DNA of 64,000 bases, taken from NCBI RefSeq assembly GCF_900107155.1, contig NZ_FNOX01000009.1, positions 62,001 through 126,000 on the forward strand, given 5' to 3'. Of this stretch, positions 41,880-51,622 are shown piece after piece. The notes beneath the pieces are model-generated. The model was not told the DNA's origin, ran no database searches, and was given only the letters and a program-made list of their open reading frames with translations. Each line of letters begins with the position of its first letter. The stretch's first letter is position 1. Made by a program: the position numbers and the translations under genes. The DNA is from Pseudomonas salomonii. GTDB lineage: Bacteria; Pseudomonadota; Gammaproteobacteria; Pseudomonadales; Pseudomonadaceae.

Positions 41880-43829
41880 TTAGCCGGCACTTTTCGGTTT
41901 TTTCGCCCGCTTTGGAGCGCCTGTCGTCTTGCGCGGTGCGGCCTTGCGTTTGTTTTTCCACGGCGTGGCGGCTCGGCCCGCCGGGCTGGCCGGACCGGTG
42001 ATGGTCATGCGCATGCCATTGCAGCGTGCCACTTGTTTGCTCATCCAGGCCGCCTGCTTGGCGACGAATTCTTCCAGGCTCATCTCTCCGCTTTGCACCA
42101 TGTCCAGCGCCTGCTCCCAGATCGCAGTGGTGCCGGGGTCGGCAATCGCCCGCGGCACCGCGTCGATCAGGCTGAACGCCGCCGCAGTGGCCGACAGTGC
42201 CTTGCCGTTTTTGATCAGATAACCCCGGTCGAGCAAACCCTGGATAATCCCGGCGCGGGTGGCTTCGGTGCCGATGCCGGTGGTGTCCTTGAGCTTTTGC
42301 TTGAGCAGCGGGTCTTGCACCAGCTTGGCGACGTTTTTCATCGCCTTGATCAGGTCACCCTCGGTGAAGGGCTTGGGCGGTTGGGTCCACAGGTCCTTGA
42401 GGTTGACCTTGACCACCGCGTAATCCTGGCCTTGCACCAGCGTCGGCAAGGCCTGCGGTGCGGGGGCTTCGCGGCCTTTAGCGGGCGCGAGCGCCTCGGG
42501 CAGGGCGCGTTTCCAGCCCGGCTCGATGATGACTTTACCTACCGCGCGCAAAGCTTGGCCTGCGCAGTCGAAATCCGCCTGGGTGCGATCGTATTCATGG
42601 TTGGGCAGGAACTGCGCCAGGTAACGTGCGCGAATCAGCGTGTAGACCGCACGGTGCTTGCCGGTCAGTTGCGCGACATCCTTACCCGCACCCGTAGGAA
42701 TAATGCCGTGGTGCGCGCTGACCTTGGCGTCGTTCCAGGCTCGCGAACGGCGTTGCGGGTCGATATGCGCCGTCAGCTCGTTCACCGCCGCGTCCGCGCG
42801 GGCCAGCGCGGCCAAAATCTTCGGCGCATCACCGTGTTGGCTGAGCGGCAGGTAGCCGCAATCACTGCGAGGGTAGGTGATGACTTTGTGGGTTTCGTAT
42901 AGGGACTGTGCGATGTCCAGGGTTTCCTGGGCGCCGAGGCCGAGCTTTTTGGAGCAGATTTCCTGCAATGTGCCGAGGTCGAAGGGCAGGGGCGCCACCT
43001 CGCGCACGCGCTCGGTACGCAGTTTGACCAGCCTGGCGCTGGCGGCGCGGGTCATCGTATCGGCGGCATCGCGGGCCAGTTGCGGGTTAAGACAGCGGCC
43101 TTGATCGTCGCAGGTATCCTCAGCGGCGCGCCATTGAGCCGTGAAGGTCATGGGACCGTGGCGCAGGTCGACATCAATGGCCCAGTAAGCCACCGGCACA
43201 AAGTCGGCGATGCTGCGGTCGCGGTCCACCACCAGGCGCAAGGTCGGGGTTTGCACGCGGCCCACCGGCAATACGCCTTGATAGCCGGATTGACGCCCGA
43301 GCAGGGTAAACAGGCGACTCATGTTCATGCCGATCAGCCAGTCGGCGCGCGAGCGGCCAAGGGCCGAGTGGTACAGGCTGAAGGTTTCGGCGCCGGGTTT
43401 GAGGGCCGCCAAGGCCTTGCGGATGGAGGCTTCATCCAGCGCCGATAACCATAAGCGCTGGATCGGCCCGCGATAGCGGCAATGCTCCACCAGCTCCCGA
43501 GCGATCATTTCGCCTTCGCGGTCGGCGTCGGTGGCAATCACCAGTTCCTGGGCTTCCCCGAGCAAACGCTTGACGGCCTTGAACTGGCTGGCGGTCTTGG
43601 GCTTGACCCGCATCTTCCATTTTTCCGGCACGATCGGCAGGTCGGCCAGCACCCAGCGCTTGTATTTGGCGTCGTAGGCGTCGGGCGGGGCGGTTTCCAG
43701 CAGGTGGCCGATGCACCAGGTGACTGTGACCCCGTTACCCAGCCAGCAGCCGTCGCCACGCCGGCTGGCGCCGAGCACGGCCGCGATATCCTTGGCCTGG
43801 GAGGGTTTTTCACAGAGGTACAGCCGCAT
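41880..43829 (-). CDS. topB: DNA topoisomerase III (TopB)
   Basis: 649 residues, type IA topoisomerase. TOPRIM domain with the acidic DADREGE motif, then the active tyrosine in VITYPRSDCGYL (~335), the GVLPVGRVQTPTLRLVVDRD segment and TGIGTEATRAGII. No C-terminal zinc fingers; the tail is lysine-rich (WKNKRKAAPRKTT...). TopB decatenates DNA and resolves recombination intermediates. The start could be 43829 or 43835; neither has a strong ribosome site. There are no mobile-element genes next to it. Confidence 0.94.
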   Translation of the reverse strand: MRLYLCEKPSQAKDIAAVLGASRRGDGCWLGNGVTVTWCIGHLLETAPPDAYDAKYKRWVLADLPIVPEKWKMRVKPKTASQFKAVKRLLGEAQELVIATDADREGEMIARELVEHCRYRGPIQRLWLSALDEASIRKALAALKPGAETFSLYHSALGRSRADWLIGMNMSRLFTLLGRQSGYQGVLPVGRVQTPTLRLVVDRDRSIADFVPVAYWAIDVDLRHGPMTFTAQWRAAEDTCDDQGRCLNPQLARDAADTMTRAASARLVKLRTERVREVAPLPFDLGTLQEICSKKLGLGAQETLDIAQSLYETHKVITYPRSDCGYLPLSQHGDAPKILAALARADAAVNELTAHIDPQRRSRAWNDAKVSAHHGIIPTGAGKDVAQLTGKHRAVYTLIRARYLAQFLPNHEYDRTQADFDCAGQALRAVGKVIIEPGWKRALPEALAPAKGREAPAPQALPTLVQGQDYAVVKVNLKDLWTQPPKPFTEGDLIKAMKNVAKLVQDPLLKQKLKDTTGIGTEATRAGIIQGLLDRGYLIKNGKALSATAAAFSLIDAVPRAIADPGTTAIWEQALDMVQSGEMSLEEFVAKQAAWMSKQVARCNGMRMTITGPASPAGRAATPWKNKRKAAPRKTTGAPKRAKKPKSAG

Positions 43830-43941
43830 GGTCATCACATCAAATCGGGTCGATGCCTTGCAGGATGCTCAGTCAAAGGCAATTGAGCAACCTTTATCTG
43901 TATGGATGTACAGCAATTTGTGTGGGCACCACACAGCCAAA

Positions 43942-43977
43942 TGTGGGAGCTGGCTTGCACACAAGCCAGCTCCCACA
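43942..43977. repeat. Minimal REP hairpin (16-bp perfect stem)
   Basis: TGTGGGAGCTGGCTTG-caca-CAAGCCAGCTCCCACA. Both REP heads are kept but the spacer is reduced to four bases, so it is a collapsed REPIN. It lies between topB and the MFS gene. Confidence 0.88.
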
Positions 43978-44000
43978 GGGGATCTTCAGCGTTTTGAAGA

Positions 44001-45623
44001 TCAGTTGTTATTGATATCCACGTTCTTGGTTTCTTTCAGGCAGAACAACCCCACAATCAAGCTCACCCCGGTCACCACCACCGGGTACCACAGGCCGTAG
44101 AAGATATCGCCGGTGTACACCACCAGGGCAAACGACACGGTCGGCAGGAACCCGCCAAACCAGCCGTTACCGATGTGGTAGGGCAGGGACATCGAGGTGT
44201 AGCGGATACGCGTCGGGAACAGTTCCACCATCAGCGCCGCCAGCGGGCCGTAGCACATGGCGGCGATCAGGATCAGCACCACGATCAGCACCACCACCAT
44301 CACCTTGTTGACCTGCGCCACATCCGCCGACGTCGGGTAGCCGGCCAGGGTCACCGCGCCGCGCAGGGCCGCTTCGTCGTAACCGTCGATGCGCACATCA
44401 CCGACGCTCACCTGCACCGGGCTGCCGGCTGGCGCGGCGGCGCTGCTGTAAGGCAGGCCCTGTTTGACCAGGAAGGTCTTGACCTTGTCGCATGGGCTGT
44501 CAAAACGCGCCTTGCCGACCGGGTCGAACTGGAAGGTGCAGGTGGCCGGGTCGGCCAATACGGTAATCGGCGCCTGGTGGCTGGCCTGGTCCATCGCCGG
44601 GTTGGTGTAGTGCGCCAGCCCCTTGAAGATCGGGAAGTACAGCGCGGTGGCCAGCAGCAAACCGAGCATCAGCACCGGTTTGCGCCCAACCTTGTCCGAC
44701 AGCCAGCCAAACAGGATGAAGAACGGTGCGCCGATTACCACGCTGATGATCAGCAGCATATTGGCCAGGGCCGGGTCCATCTTCAGGAATTGCGTGAGGA
44801 AGAACAGCACGTAGAACTGCGCGGCGTAGAAGGTCACTGCCTGCCCGCCGTTGATGCTGAACAGCGCAATCAGCACCACCTTGAGGTTTTCCCATTTGCC
44901 GAAGGATTCGCGGATCGGCGACTTGCTCGCCTTGCCTTCCTCTTTCATCTTCAGGAATGCCGGCGACTCATGCAGGCTCATGCGGATCCAGGTGGAAATG
45001 CCCAGCAGCACAATGGAGAACAGGAACGGAATGCGCCAGCCCCACACTTCGAACTGGTCGCCGGTGAAGTAACGGCAAGCCAGCACCACCAGCAGCGACA
45101 GCAGCAGGCCCAGGGTGGCGGTGGATTGAATCCAGCTGGTGTGCAGGCCGCGTTTGCCGGCCGGTGCGTGCTCGGCCACATAGGTGGCTGCGCCGCCATA
45201 TTCGCCGCCCAACGCCAGGCCTTGCAGCATACGCAGCACGATCAGAATGATCGGCGCCGCAATGCCGATGCTGGCATAGGTCGGCAACAGCCCGACACAG
45301 AAGGTCGCCACGCCCATGAGGATGATGGTGACCAAAAACGTGTACTTGCGCCCGATCATGTCGCCCAGGCGGCCGAACACCAGCGCGCCGAACGGCCGCA
45401 CCACAAAGCCTGCGGCAAAGGCCATCAAGGCAAAGATAAACGCCGTAGTGTCATTCACCCCGGCAAAGAATTGCTTGCTGATTACCGCCGCCAGGGCGCC
45501 GTAGAGGAAAAAGTCGTACCACTCGAACACCGTCCCTAAAGACGAGGCGAAGATGACTTTCCTTGATTCGCTGCCGGTGCTCGCCTTGACGGCCGAGCCC
45601 AGGGGTTGAGCATGTTCTGACAT
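44001..45623 (-). CDS. MFS transporter of the metabolite:H+ symporter (MHS) family
   Basis: 540 residues. SLGTVFEWYDFFLYGALAAVI and GRLGDMIGRKYTF are typical of MHS-type sugar/acid symporters; RMLQGLALGGEYGGAATYVAEHAP is the hallmark. It differs from KgtP/ProP by an extra ~110-residue segment between helices 8 and 9 (from YTNPAMDQASHQAP on) with two cysteines. ATG 45623 with GAGGG upstream. It follows the GMC oxidoreductase gene by 65 bases and probably imports its substrate. Confidence 0.9.
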   Translation of the reverse strand: MSEHAQPLGSAVKASTGSESRKVIFASSLGTVFEWYDFFLYGALAAVISKQFFAGVNDTTAFIFALMAFAAGFVVRPFGALVFGRLGDMIGRKYTFLVTIILMGVATFCVGLLPTYASIGIAAPIILIVLRMLQGLALGGEYGGAATYVAEHAPAGKRGLHTSWIQSTATLGLLLSLLVVLACRYFTGDQFEVWGWRIPFLFSIVLLGISTWIRMSLHESPAFLKMKEEGKASKSPIRESFGKWENLKVVLIALFSINGGQAVTFYAAQFYVLFFLTQFLKMDPALANMLLIISVVIGAPFFILFGWLSDKVGRKPVLMLGLLLATALYFPIFKGLAHYTNPAMDQASHQAPITVLADPATCTFQFDPVGKARFDSPCDKVKTFLVKQGLPYSSAAAPAGSPVQVSVGDVRIDGYDEAALRGAVTLAGYPTSADVAQVNKVMVVVLIVVLILIAAMCYGPLAALMVELFPTRIRYTSMSLPYHIGNGWFGGFLPTVSFALVVYTGDIFYGLWYPVVVTGVSLIVGLFCLKETKNVDINNN

Positions 45624-45688
45624 CGGGTATCCCTCACAGTGATTATTTATTGTTGTTCCACTGTCGGCGCCGGGTGCGGCGCCGCTAT

Positions 45689-47335
45689 TCAGATTGCATG
45701 AAGCGTTTCTCTCTGCGGGGCGAGACTCCTTGTGTTCGGCGAAAGCATCAGCTGCGCTGCTTTTTCCGCAATCATCAGTGTAGGTGAGCAAGTGTTGCCG
45801 GATGTGATGCGTGGCATCACCGAGGCATCGGCAATGCGCAGGCCCGGCACGCCATGCACGCGCAGTTGGGCATCGACCACTGCAGCGTTGTCATCGCCCA
45901 TGCGGCAAGTACCCACCGGGTGGAAAATCGTCGTGCCGATGCGTGCAGCGGCTTCATGCAGCTGTTCTTCGGTTTGCAGCGCGTCGCCCGGCAGGTATTC
46001 CACCGGCTTGAACTGGCTCAGGGCCGGTGCGGCGACAATGCGGCGGGTCAGGCGAATTGCGTCGGCGGCTACGCGCAAATCTTCGGGATGGCTGAGGTAG
46101 TTGGGCCGTATCAGGGGGGCATCTGCCGGGTTGGCCGAGCGAATATCAATGCGGCCACGGCTTTGCGGGCGCAGGTCGCAGACCGAGGCGGTAAATGCCG
46201 GGAACGCATGCAACGGTTCGCCAAAGCGTTCCAGGGACAATGGCTGCACGTGATACTCAAGATTGGCCGACGTCTGTTCCGGGCCGGAGCGGGCGAAGGC
46301 GCCGAGCTGGCTGGGCGCCATCGACAATGGGCCGCTGCGGTCATACAAGTAGCGCAGGCCCATGCCCATTTTGCCCAACAGGGTGCCGGCGATCTGGTTC
46401 AAGGTGCGTGCGTTTTCCAGCTTGTAGATCAGCCGCAGTTGCAGGTGATCCTGCAGGTTGCCACCGACACCCGGCAGTTCATGCAGCACGTTGATGCCCA
46501 ATGGCTTGAGCACATGGGACGGGCCAATCCCCGAGCGTTGCAGGATACCCGGCGAGCCGACGGAACCGGCGCACAGGACGATTTCCTTGCGTGCTTTCCA
46601 GCTTGATTGCTGGCCATGCTGGCGCCCGACCACAGCCGAAGCGCGGCCGTTTTCCAGCACCACGCGGTCGACTTCCACTTCGGTCAGCACGGTGAGGTTG
46701 GGGCGCTGGCGGATCGGCTTGAGAAATGCCTTGGCCGCGTTCCAGCGCACCCCGGCCTTCTGGTTGACCTGGAAGTAGCCGCAGCCTTCATTGTCGCCCT
46801 GGTTGAAATCGCTGATCGGTGCGATGCCACTTTGCGCCGCCGCATCGCGAAAGGCATCGAGGATCGGCCAGTGCAGGCGCTGTTGCTCCACGCGCCACTC
46901 ACCGCCGTCGCTGTGAAATTCCGAACCGCCGGCAAAATGGTTTTCGCTCTGTTTGAACAGCGGCAGCACGTCTTTCCAGGCCCAGCCGGGGTTGCCTGCC
47001 GCTGCCCAGCCGTCGTAATCCTGGGCTTGGCCGCGCATATAGATCATGCCGTTGATGGACGAGCAGCCGCCCAGTACCTTGCCGCGTGGGTAACTCAGCG
47101 CACGGCCTTGCAGGCCTTCCTGGGCTTCGGTCTTGAAGCACCAGTCGGTGCGCGGGTTGCCGATGCAGAAGAGGTAACCGACGGGGATGTGGATCCAGGG
47201 GTAATTGTCGCGGCCACCGGCTTCGAGCAGCAGCACGCGGTGGGCGGGGTTGGCGGACAATCGATTAGCCAGCAGGCAGCCTGCGGGGCCGGCGCCTACG
47301 ACGATGTAATCGTATTCAGCAGTTGCAATGGGCAT
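45689..47335 (-). CDS. GMC family flavin oxidoreductase (choline dehydrogenase-like)
   Basis: 548 residues. N-terminal FAD site YDYIVVGAGPAGCLLANRLS with LLLEAGG, GMC signature 1 (PRGKVLGGCSSINGMIYMRG), signature 2 (GSVGSPGILQRSGIG) and the C-terminal HPVGTCRMG (catalytic His) plus GLRIADASVMPRITSGNTCSPTLMIAEKAA. It oxidises an alcohol substrate that sequence cannot identify. Forms a transcription unit with the MFS transporter and is divergent from a LysR gene. Confidence 0.92.
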   Translation of the reverse strand: MPIATAEYDYIVVGAGPAGCLLANRLSANPAHRVLLLEAGGRDNYPWIHIPVGYLFCIGNPRTDWCFKTEAQEGLQGRALSYPRGKVLGGCSSINGMIYMRGQAQDYDGWAAAGNPGWAWKDVLPLFKQSENHFAGGSEFHSDGGEWRVEQQRLHWPILDAFRDAAAQSGIAPISDFNQGDNEGCGYFQVNQKAGVRWNAAKAFLKPIRQRPNLTVLTEVEVDRVVLENGRASAVVGRQHGQQSSWKARKEIVLCAGSVGSPGILQRSGIGPSHVLKPLGINVLHELPGVGGNLQDHLQLRLIYKLENARTLNQIAGTLLGKMGMGLRYLYDRSGPLSMAPSQLGAFARSGPEQTSANLEYHVQPLSLERFGEPLHAFPAFTASVCDLRPQSRGRIDIRSANPADAPLIRPNYLSHPEDLRVAADAIRLTRRIVAAPALSQFKPVEYLPGDALQTEEQLHEAAARIGTTIFHPVGTCRMGDDNAAVVDAQLRVHGVPGLRIADASVMPRITSGNTCSPTLMIAEKAAQLMLSPNTRSLAPQRETLHAI

Positions 47336-47464
47336 CTGAGGTCTCGCTTGTTTTTCTTATTGGCCCCATCCTAGTTGTTAGTTTTCGTCTTAAAAATGTT
47401 AGTTTTTACCCAGCTGCTGTGCGTTTTTAAACAGCGCGGCTCAGGCTCCCGCATTGGAGGCGAC

Positions 47465-48358
47465 ATGTTCGACTGGAATGACCTGCGGTTTTTTCTGGAG
47501 CTGCAACGCAGTGGCCGCCTGCTCACCGCTGCGCAGCGCCTGAAAACCACGCACGCCACTGTGGCCCGGCATATCGAGGCTATCGAGAAGAGCCTTGGCA
47601 CCGCGTTGTTCGTGCAGCATGCCCAAGGCTACGAACTGACGCCTTCCGGAGAAGCGCTGCTCAAGCACGCCGAGGCCATGGAAAACGTCGCGTTGCTGGC
47701 CGAAGACGAACTCACCCATTCCGCTGCGCCGCTGGGCAAGATCCGCCTCGGCGTGGCCGAGGGGTTGGGCGTGATGTTCCTCGCCAGCCGCATGGGCGGG
47801 CTCTTCGAGCGTTATCCGGGGCTGGAAGTGGAACTGGTGGCGGTGCCGCGCTTTGTGAGCATTCTCAACCGTGAAGCGGAAATCAGCATCCACCTCGAGC
47901 GCCCCAGCGTCGACCAACTCGTCACGCGCAAACTCACCGACTACCGCCTGGCGCTCTACGCCAGCCGTGCCTACCTTGCGCGCAACCCGCCGATCGAAAA
48001 GCGTGAAGACCTCGCCGCCCATGCCTGGATTGATTACGTGGATGACCTGCTGTTCAGCCAGGAACTCAAGTTCCTCAGCAGCTTTTGCCGCAACCCCAAG
48101 GTGGTGTTTCACAGCACCAGCGTGATTGCTCAACACCAGGCGGCGCGTTCGGGGTTGGGGATTGCCGTGTTGCCGTGCTTCATGGCCGCCGGCGACCCGG
48201 ACCTGGTGCCGTTGCTGCCGGCAGAAAGCATCCAGCGCAGCTACTGGATCAGCTCGCGCCGAGAGCTGCACAAGTCGGTGCGGTTGCGGGTGTTGTGGGA
48301 TTATGTGGTGGAGTTGTGCGCGCGCGAGCAAGGGTTGCTGCTCGGCGAAATTCACTGA
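47465..48358 (+). CDS. LysR-family transcriptional regulator
   Basis: 297 residues. LysR helix-turn-helix (WNDLRFFLELQRSGRLLTAAQRLKTTHATVARHIEAIE) and a substrate-binding effector domain. ATG 47465 with GGAGG four bases upstream. The 129-base gap to the GMC gene holds direct repeats TTAGTTTT (at 47376 and 47398) that are a possible target. It is predicted to control the GMC/MFS pair. Confidence 0.9.
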   Translation: MFDWNDLRFFLELQRSGRLLTAAQRLKTTHATVARHIEAIEKSLGTALFVQHAQGYELTPSGEALLKHAEAMENVALLAEDELTHSAAPLGKIRLGVAEGLGVMFLASRMGGLFERYPGLEVELVAVPRFVSILNREAEISIHLERPSVDQLVTRKLTDYRLALYASRAYLARNPPIEKREDLAAHAWIDYVDDLLFSQELKFLSSFCRNPKVVFHSTSVIAQHQAARSGLGIAVLPCFMAAGDPDLVPLLPAESIQRSYWISSRRELHKSVRLRVLWDYVVELCAREQGLLLGEIH

Positions 48359-48373
48359 AGAAACCGGATAAAA

Positions 48374-48465
48374 ATGTGGGAGCTGGCTTGCCTGCGATGA
48401 GTCCCTGTCAGTCAACTTATTTGTTGAATGACACACTGCAATCGCAGGCAAGCCCGCTCCCACAT
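48374..48465. repeat. REPIN (inverted REP pair)
   Basis: Arms 48374-48398 and 48441-48465 (ATGTGGGAGCTGGCTTGCCTGCGAT type), with one mismatch (GCTGG versus GCGGG). Located between the convergent LysR and transglutaminase-like genes. Confidence 0.9.
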
Positions 48466-48491
48466 TGGGTTTGTGTTGTGTCAGTGAATTA

Positions 48492-50360
48492 TTAGAGCTT
48501 CACCACCTGATGCACCTGTTCGGCACACGCCCGCGCCTCTTTTATCATCTTGCCGAACGCTTCACTGGCGACTTCCGCATGGGTCAACCAGCGCGTTTTC
48601 TGGCTCAGGCGATAGTGATATTGCAGGCCGTTATCCATAAGCTTGCCGTCCAGATCCAGGTCATACCACGGCGAGCGCACCTGACAGCCGGGGATGGCTT
48701 TTTCCATCTGCCCACCGGTCAGCGTGAAGCGGTAGTCGTAGGTTTCCGGGTTGCCCAGATAAAGGTCGGCTTGTTGATCATGGCGGCGGTAGTTGATGAA
48801 GCCATCCCAGCGGCCTTTGAGTGACTCGTCGGTGTAGACGTAGTCGTTCGCGAGCTTTTCCAGCGCGCGCTGGTCGTTCATGCTGGCGTTGACGGTGTAG
48901 CCGTCGTGCACCACGAAGGCGGTGGGTGGGCGAGTGATGGTGCAGCCGCTGATTTCGTTGCCGAAGTTGCCGCAGATGTTCTGGTCGGTGGCGGTGGTGC
49001 CCTGTTGGCGATCGGCGACGCTCATTTGCATCAGCGGCAGGCGGCTGAAGGTGATGGTGGCCTGGGTGGCGCCATTGCCTTGCTTGTCGAAGTGCACTTT
49101 TTTGTCCAGGCGCAGGGTGGTTTCCGGGCGTTCCAGCGGGATCTGTTCTTCGCGTACCTGGCCCTGAGCATCATTGACCAGCACCCAGCGGTCCTGAATG
49201 TCGGGCATGGTCTGGCCGGGGGCGAACACCGGGTTGGTCGGGTCGAGCCACCAGACCTGGCCGTCGACTTCGGCACGCACGATCGCGTGGTTCGCCGCGT
49301 TGGTGCCAGGGATCAGCAATGAGAACGCTACGTCACCACGGCTGACCCAGGCGGTCTCGGCCTTGATGCCGCTGGCTTTGAGCATTGCGGTCAGCAGGAT
49401 CGCCAGGTCTTTGCAGTCGCCATAACCATGCTGCTCGATTTCCGCCAGGTTGAACGGCACATAACCGCGCTCGGTAGCGCGCCAGTCGCCGAGGTAGCGG
49501 TAGTGGTCGTTGATGTGCTGCATCAGCGCTTCGACCTGTTGCGCCGGCGCCAGGTTGCGTGCGGCGGCTACAGCAGCGGCCGCTTGCGCCGGCAGGTTGG
49601 CGCCGAGAATCTGGTTGTAGCGCTGGGCGAAATCACCGAAATACGCCTGGCGGTCCAGGGCGCTGCCCACTTCCAGGCGCGGGATGCGTTGCAGCGCGGC
49701 GCTGGAGGATTCGTTGATGTAATTGAGGTAGGTCGGCTTTTTTTGCACCACGTCCAGGGTCTTGCCGTTGGCGGATGCCGTTACGTTGAAAGCGTCGAAC
49801 AACTCACTGCGCCACTGGATCGGGCGTTCGGCAGTAAAGCGCGCCTTCACGTGGTCGCGGCGGAACGCACTGGGGCCAAACATGAGGGCGTAGTGAAACT
49901 GGGTCACCAGCGGTTTGGCGGCGCGCCGCTCACGCACGGTGAAGCGAATTTTTGTGCCCACGCGCAGGTTCGGGAAGGCCAGGGATGTCTGCTTGTAGCG
50001 GCTGAAGCCCTGGTCCGGATTGGGCGCGGTGCGCGTGTCGATTTGCGCGGCGTCCAGCGCGACCGGCTTGGCGCCCGGCTGGGTGGATTGCGCGCTGAGC
50101 ACTTCAAAGCTGTCGCCTTCGGCGTAATCGAAGTCGATGCGCGAGAGCATTTCGCGGCCGCTGGGCTTTAGGATGGTGTAGTGCTGGGTGGTGGTGCAGT
50201 CGGTGCTGGCGTCGCGGTTGAAGTGGCAGTGCAGCTCGGTGTCGCTGGCCAGCGGGGCTTCGGCCATGGGTTGCAGGGCGGCATTAGCACAGTGGCAAAC
50301 CAGCCCCAGGCTCAGGGCAAGCAAGGGGCGGTGAAACGAAAAACGGTACAAACGGTGCAT
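48492..50360 (-). CDS. DUF3857 and transglutaminase domain-containing exported protein
   Basis: 622 residues. Sec signal peptide (LALSLGLVCHCANA), a DUF3857 domain (~45-220) and a transglutaminase-like domain whose Cys-His-Asp triad reads GYGDCKDLAILL, NHAIVRAEV and WWLDPTN. The C-terminal third is a beta-rich domain ending in a helical tail. It is probably periplasmic; bacterial proteins of this architecture have unknown substrates. ATG 50360 with GAGG upstream. Confidence 0.88.
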   Translation of the reverse strand: MHRLYRFSFHRPLLALSLGLVCHCANAALQPMAEAPLASDTELHCHFNRDASTDCTTTQHYTILKPSGREMLSRIDFDYAEGDSFEVLSAQSTQPGAKPVALDAAQIDTRTAPNPDQGFSRYKQTSLAFPNLRVGTKIRFTVRERRAAKPLVTQFHYALMFGPSAFRRDHVKARFTAERPIQWRSELFDAFNVTASANGKTLDVVQKKPTYLNYINESSSAALQRIPRLEVGSALDRQAYFGDFAQRYNQILGANLPAQAAAAVAAARNLAPAQQVEALMQHINDHYRYLGDWRATERGYVPFNLAEIEQHGYGDCKDLAILLTAMLKASGIKAETAWVSRGDVAFSLLIPGTNAANHAIVRAEVDGQVWWLDPTNPVFAPGQTMPDIQDRWVLVNDAQGQVREEQIPLERPETTLRLDKKVHFDKQGNGATQATITFSRLPLMQMSVADRQQGTTATDQNICGNFGNEISGCTITRPPTAFVVHDGYTVNASMNDQRALEKLANDYVYTDESLKGRWDGFINYRRHDQQADLYLGNPETYDYRFTLTGGQMEKAIPGCQVRSPWYDLDLDGKLMDNGLQYHYRLSQKTRWLTHAEVASEAFGKMIKEARACAEQVHQVVKL

Positions 50361-50507
50361 GGGCGCCTCGGGTGACACAGTGGAACAACTACCCGTCGGG
50401 TAGTGAGAAGGCGTCGGATGATAATGGATCGCAACAACAAAAGCCACGATTGTCTGACAATAAATGTGTCTGAAAGACCCGTGCTAGAGCCTTTTGCTTG
50501 ATTTGTG

Positions 50508-51608
50508 TCAGGGTTTTAGCAGTTCAAATTCGGCACTGGCGAGCTTTTCGCCGTTCACCAGCACATGCACCCAATGCTTGCCCGCGTAATGCTTGCGCGT
50601 GGTCAACTCACGGATATGTTGTTCGCGGCGGATGGCGTGATGTTCGCCTGCGCCCAGGGTAAAGGCCTTGAGCTTGAACACTTTCTGCGCGCTATGGCCG
50701 GCACTTTTTACGTAGTCGATGGCGTAGTCGACCACCAGCTTCTGCGCGGCGGTGGCGGTGGATTCCAGGCTGAACGACAGGTTGATGCGCTCGCCCAGGT
50801 TGATCACCGCCGGTGTGACTTTCAGGTGGTGAATGTTCACCTCGGCCCTGGCGCCGGCACCCATGATCGTCAGTGCGCGGGTATTGCCTTGCTTGATCAG
50901 GCTGCGCAAGGCGTGCCGGGCGATCCAGGCGGTGTGCGGGTTGTCCAGGTTCCAGCCTTCGATCAGGCTGAGCACCCAGTCCGGGTGGTCCTTGGTGATG
51001 TCGTTGAGGTGGTTGGCCACTGACTTGCGCACATACAGGCTGCTGTCGGCCTTGAGGTTATCCAGGATCGAGGCGCACAGCTGCGGGTTGGCCTGCACCT
51101 GGGCCAAGCGAAAGGACCAGGGCAGGCGAGGGCGCGAGCCTTCACTGGCAAGGCGCCGCACATGTTCGTTGGCGTCCAGCGACCACTGCTGCATCACGGC
51201 CAGGGTGCGCTCAAAGTCGTTCAACAAGAACGGGCGAATGGCGAACTCGGCCGAGCCAAACACGGTGAAGTATTTGAGCGCGGCCATGGAGCGTTTGAAG
51301 TCATTCAGGCCGTAACTGGCCACGTAGTGCGGCAGGGACAGGCACACAAATGCACTGTTCAAGCGCGGGGCCAGGGCATACAACAGCTTGAGGGTTTGCG
51401 CATAATCCAATGGGATGACCGCATGCAGGCTCTCACTGACCCGCGCCATGCGCTGCATCACCGACAACTCGGCAAGCCCGGCTTTGGCGTGCTTTAGAAA
51501 GCCTTTGGCGTCGAACGCCGGGTACACCGCTGTCATTTCACTGGCGATGTGTTGCAGGCGTTCGACGTTGAAGATTTCCTTGAGGGCCGGGGCGCTTTGG
51601 TCGGTCAT
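50508..51608 (-). CDS. AlkC-type DNA alkylation repair protein
   Basis: 366 residues. Helical HEAT-like repeats (~1-255; LPWSFRLAQVQANPQLCASILDNLKAD, YVRKSVANHLNDITKDHPDWVL) followed by an immunoglobulin-like C-terminal domain (HLKVTPAVINLGERINLSFSLES...). This two-domain plan is that of AlkC glycosylases, which remove 3-methylcytosine and 3-methyladenine from DNA without base flipping. It is the last gene of an operon with the gamma-glutamyl ligase and the XRE-cupin regulator (14-base gap), an unexpected pairing. Confidence 0.9.
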   Translation of the reverse strand: MTDQSAPALKEIFNVERLQHIASEMTAVYPAFDAKGFLKHAKAGLAELSVMQRMARVSESLHAVIPLDYAQTLKLLYALAPRLNSAFVCLSLPHYVASYGLNDFKRSMAALKYFTVFGSAEFAIRPFLLNDFERTLAVMQQWSLDANEHVRRLASEGSRPRLPWSFRLAQVQANPQLCASILDNLKADSSLYVRKSVANHLNDITKDHPDWVLSLIEGWNLDNPHTAWIARHALRSLIKQGNTRALTIMGAGARAEVNIHHLKVTPAVINLGERINLSFSLESTATAAQKLVVDYAIDYVKSAGHSAQKVFKLKAFTLGAGEHHAIRREQHIRELTTRKHYAGKHWVHVLVNGEKLASAEFELLKP

Positions 51609-51622
51609 CGGTGATTCCAGGG

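Noticed and set aside
41880..43829. topB as a marker of an integrative element
   Set aside because: No integrase, relaxase, attachment repeat or other conjugation gene in the vicinity; flanking genes are core functions.
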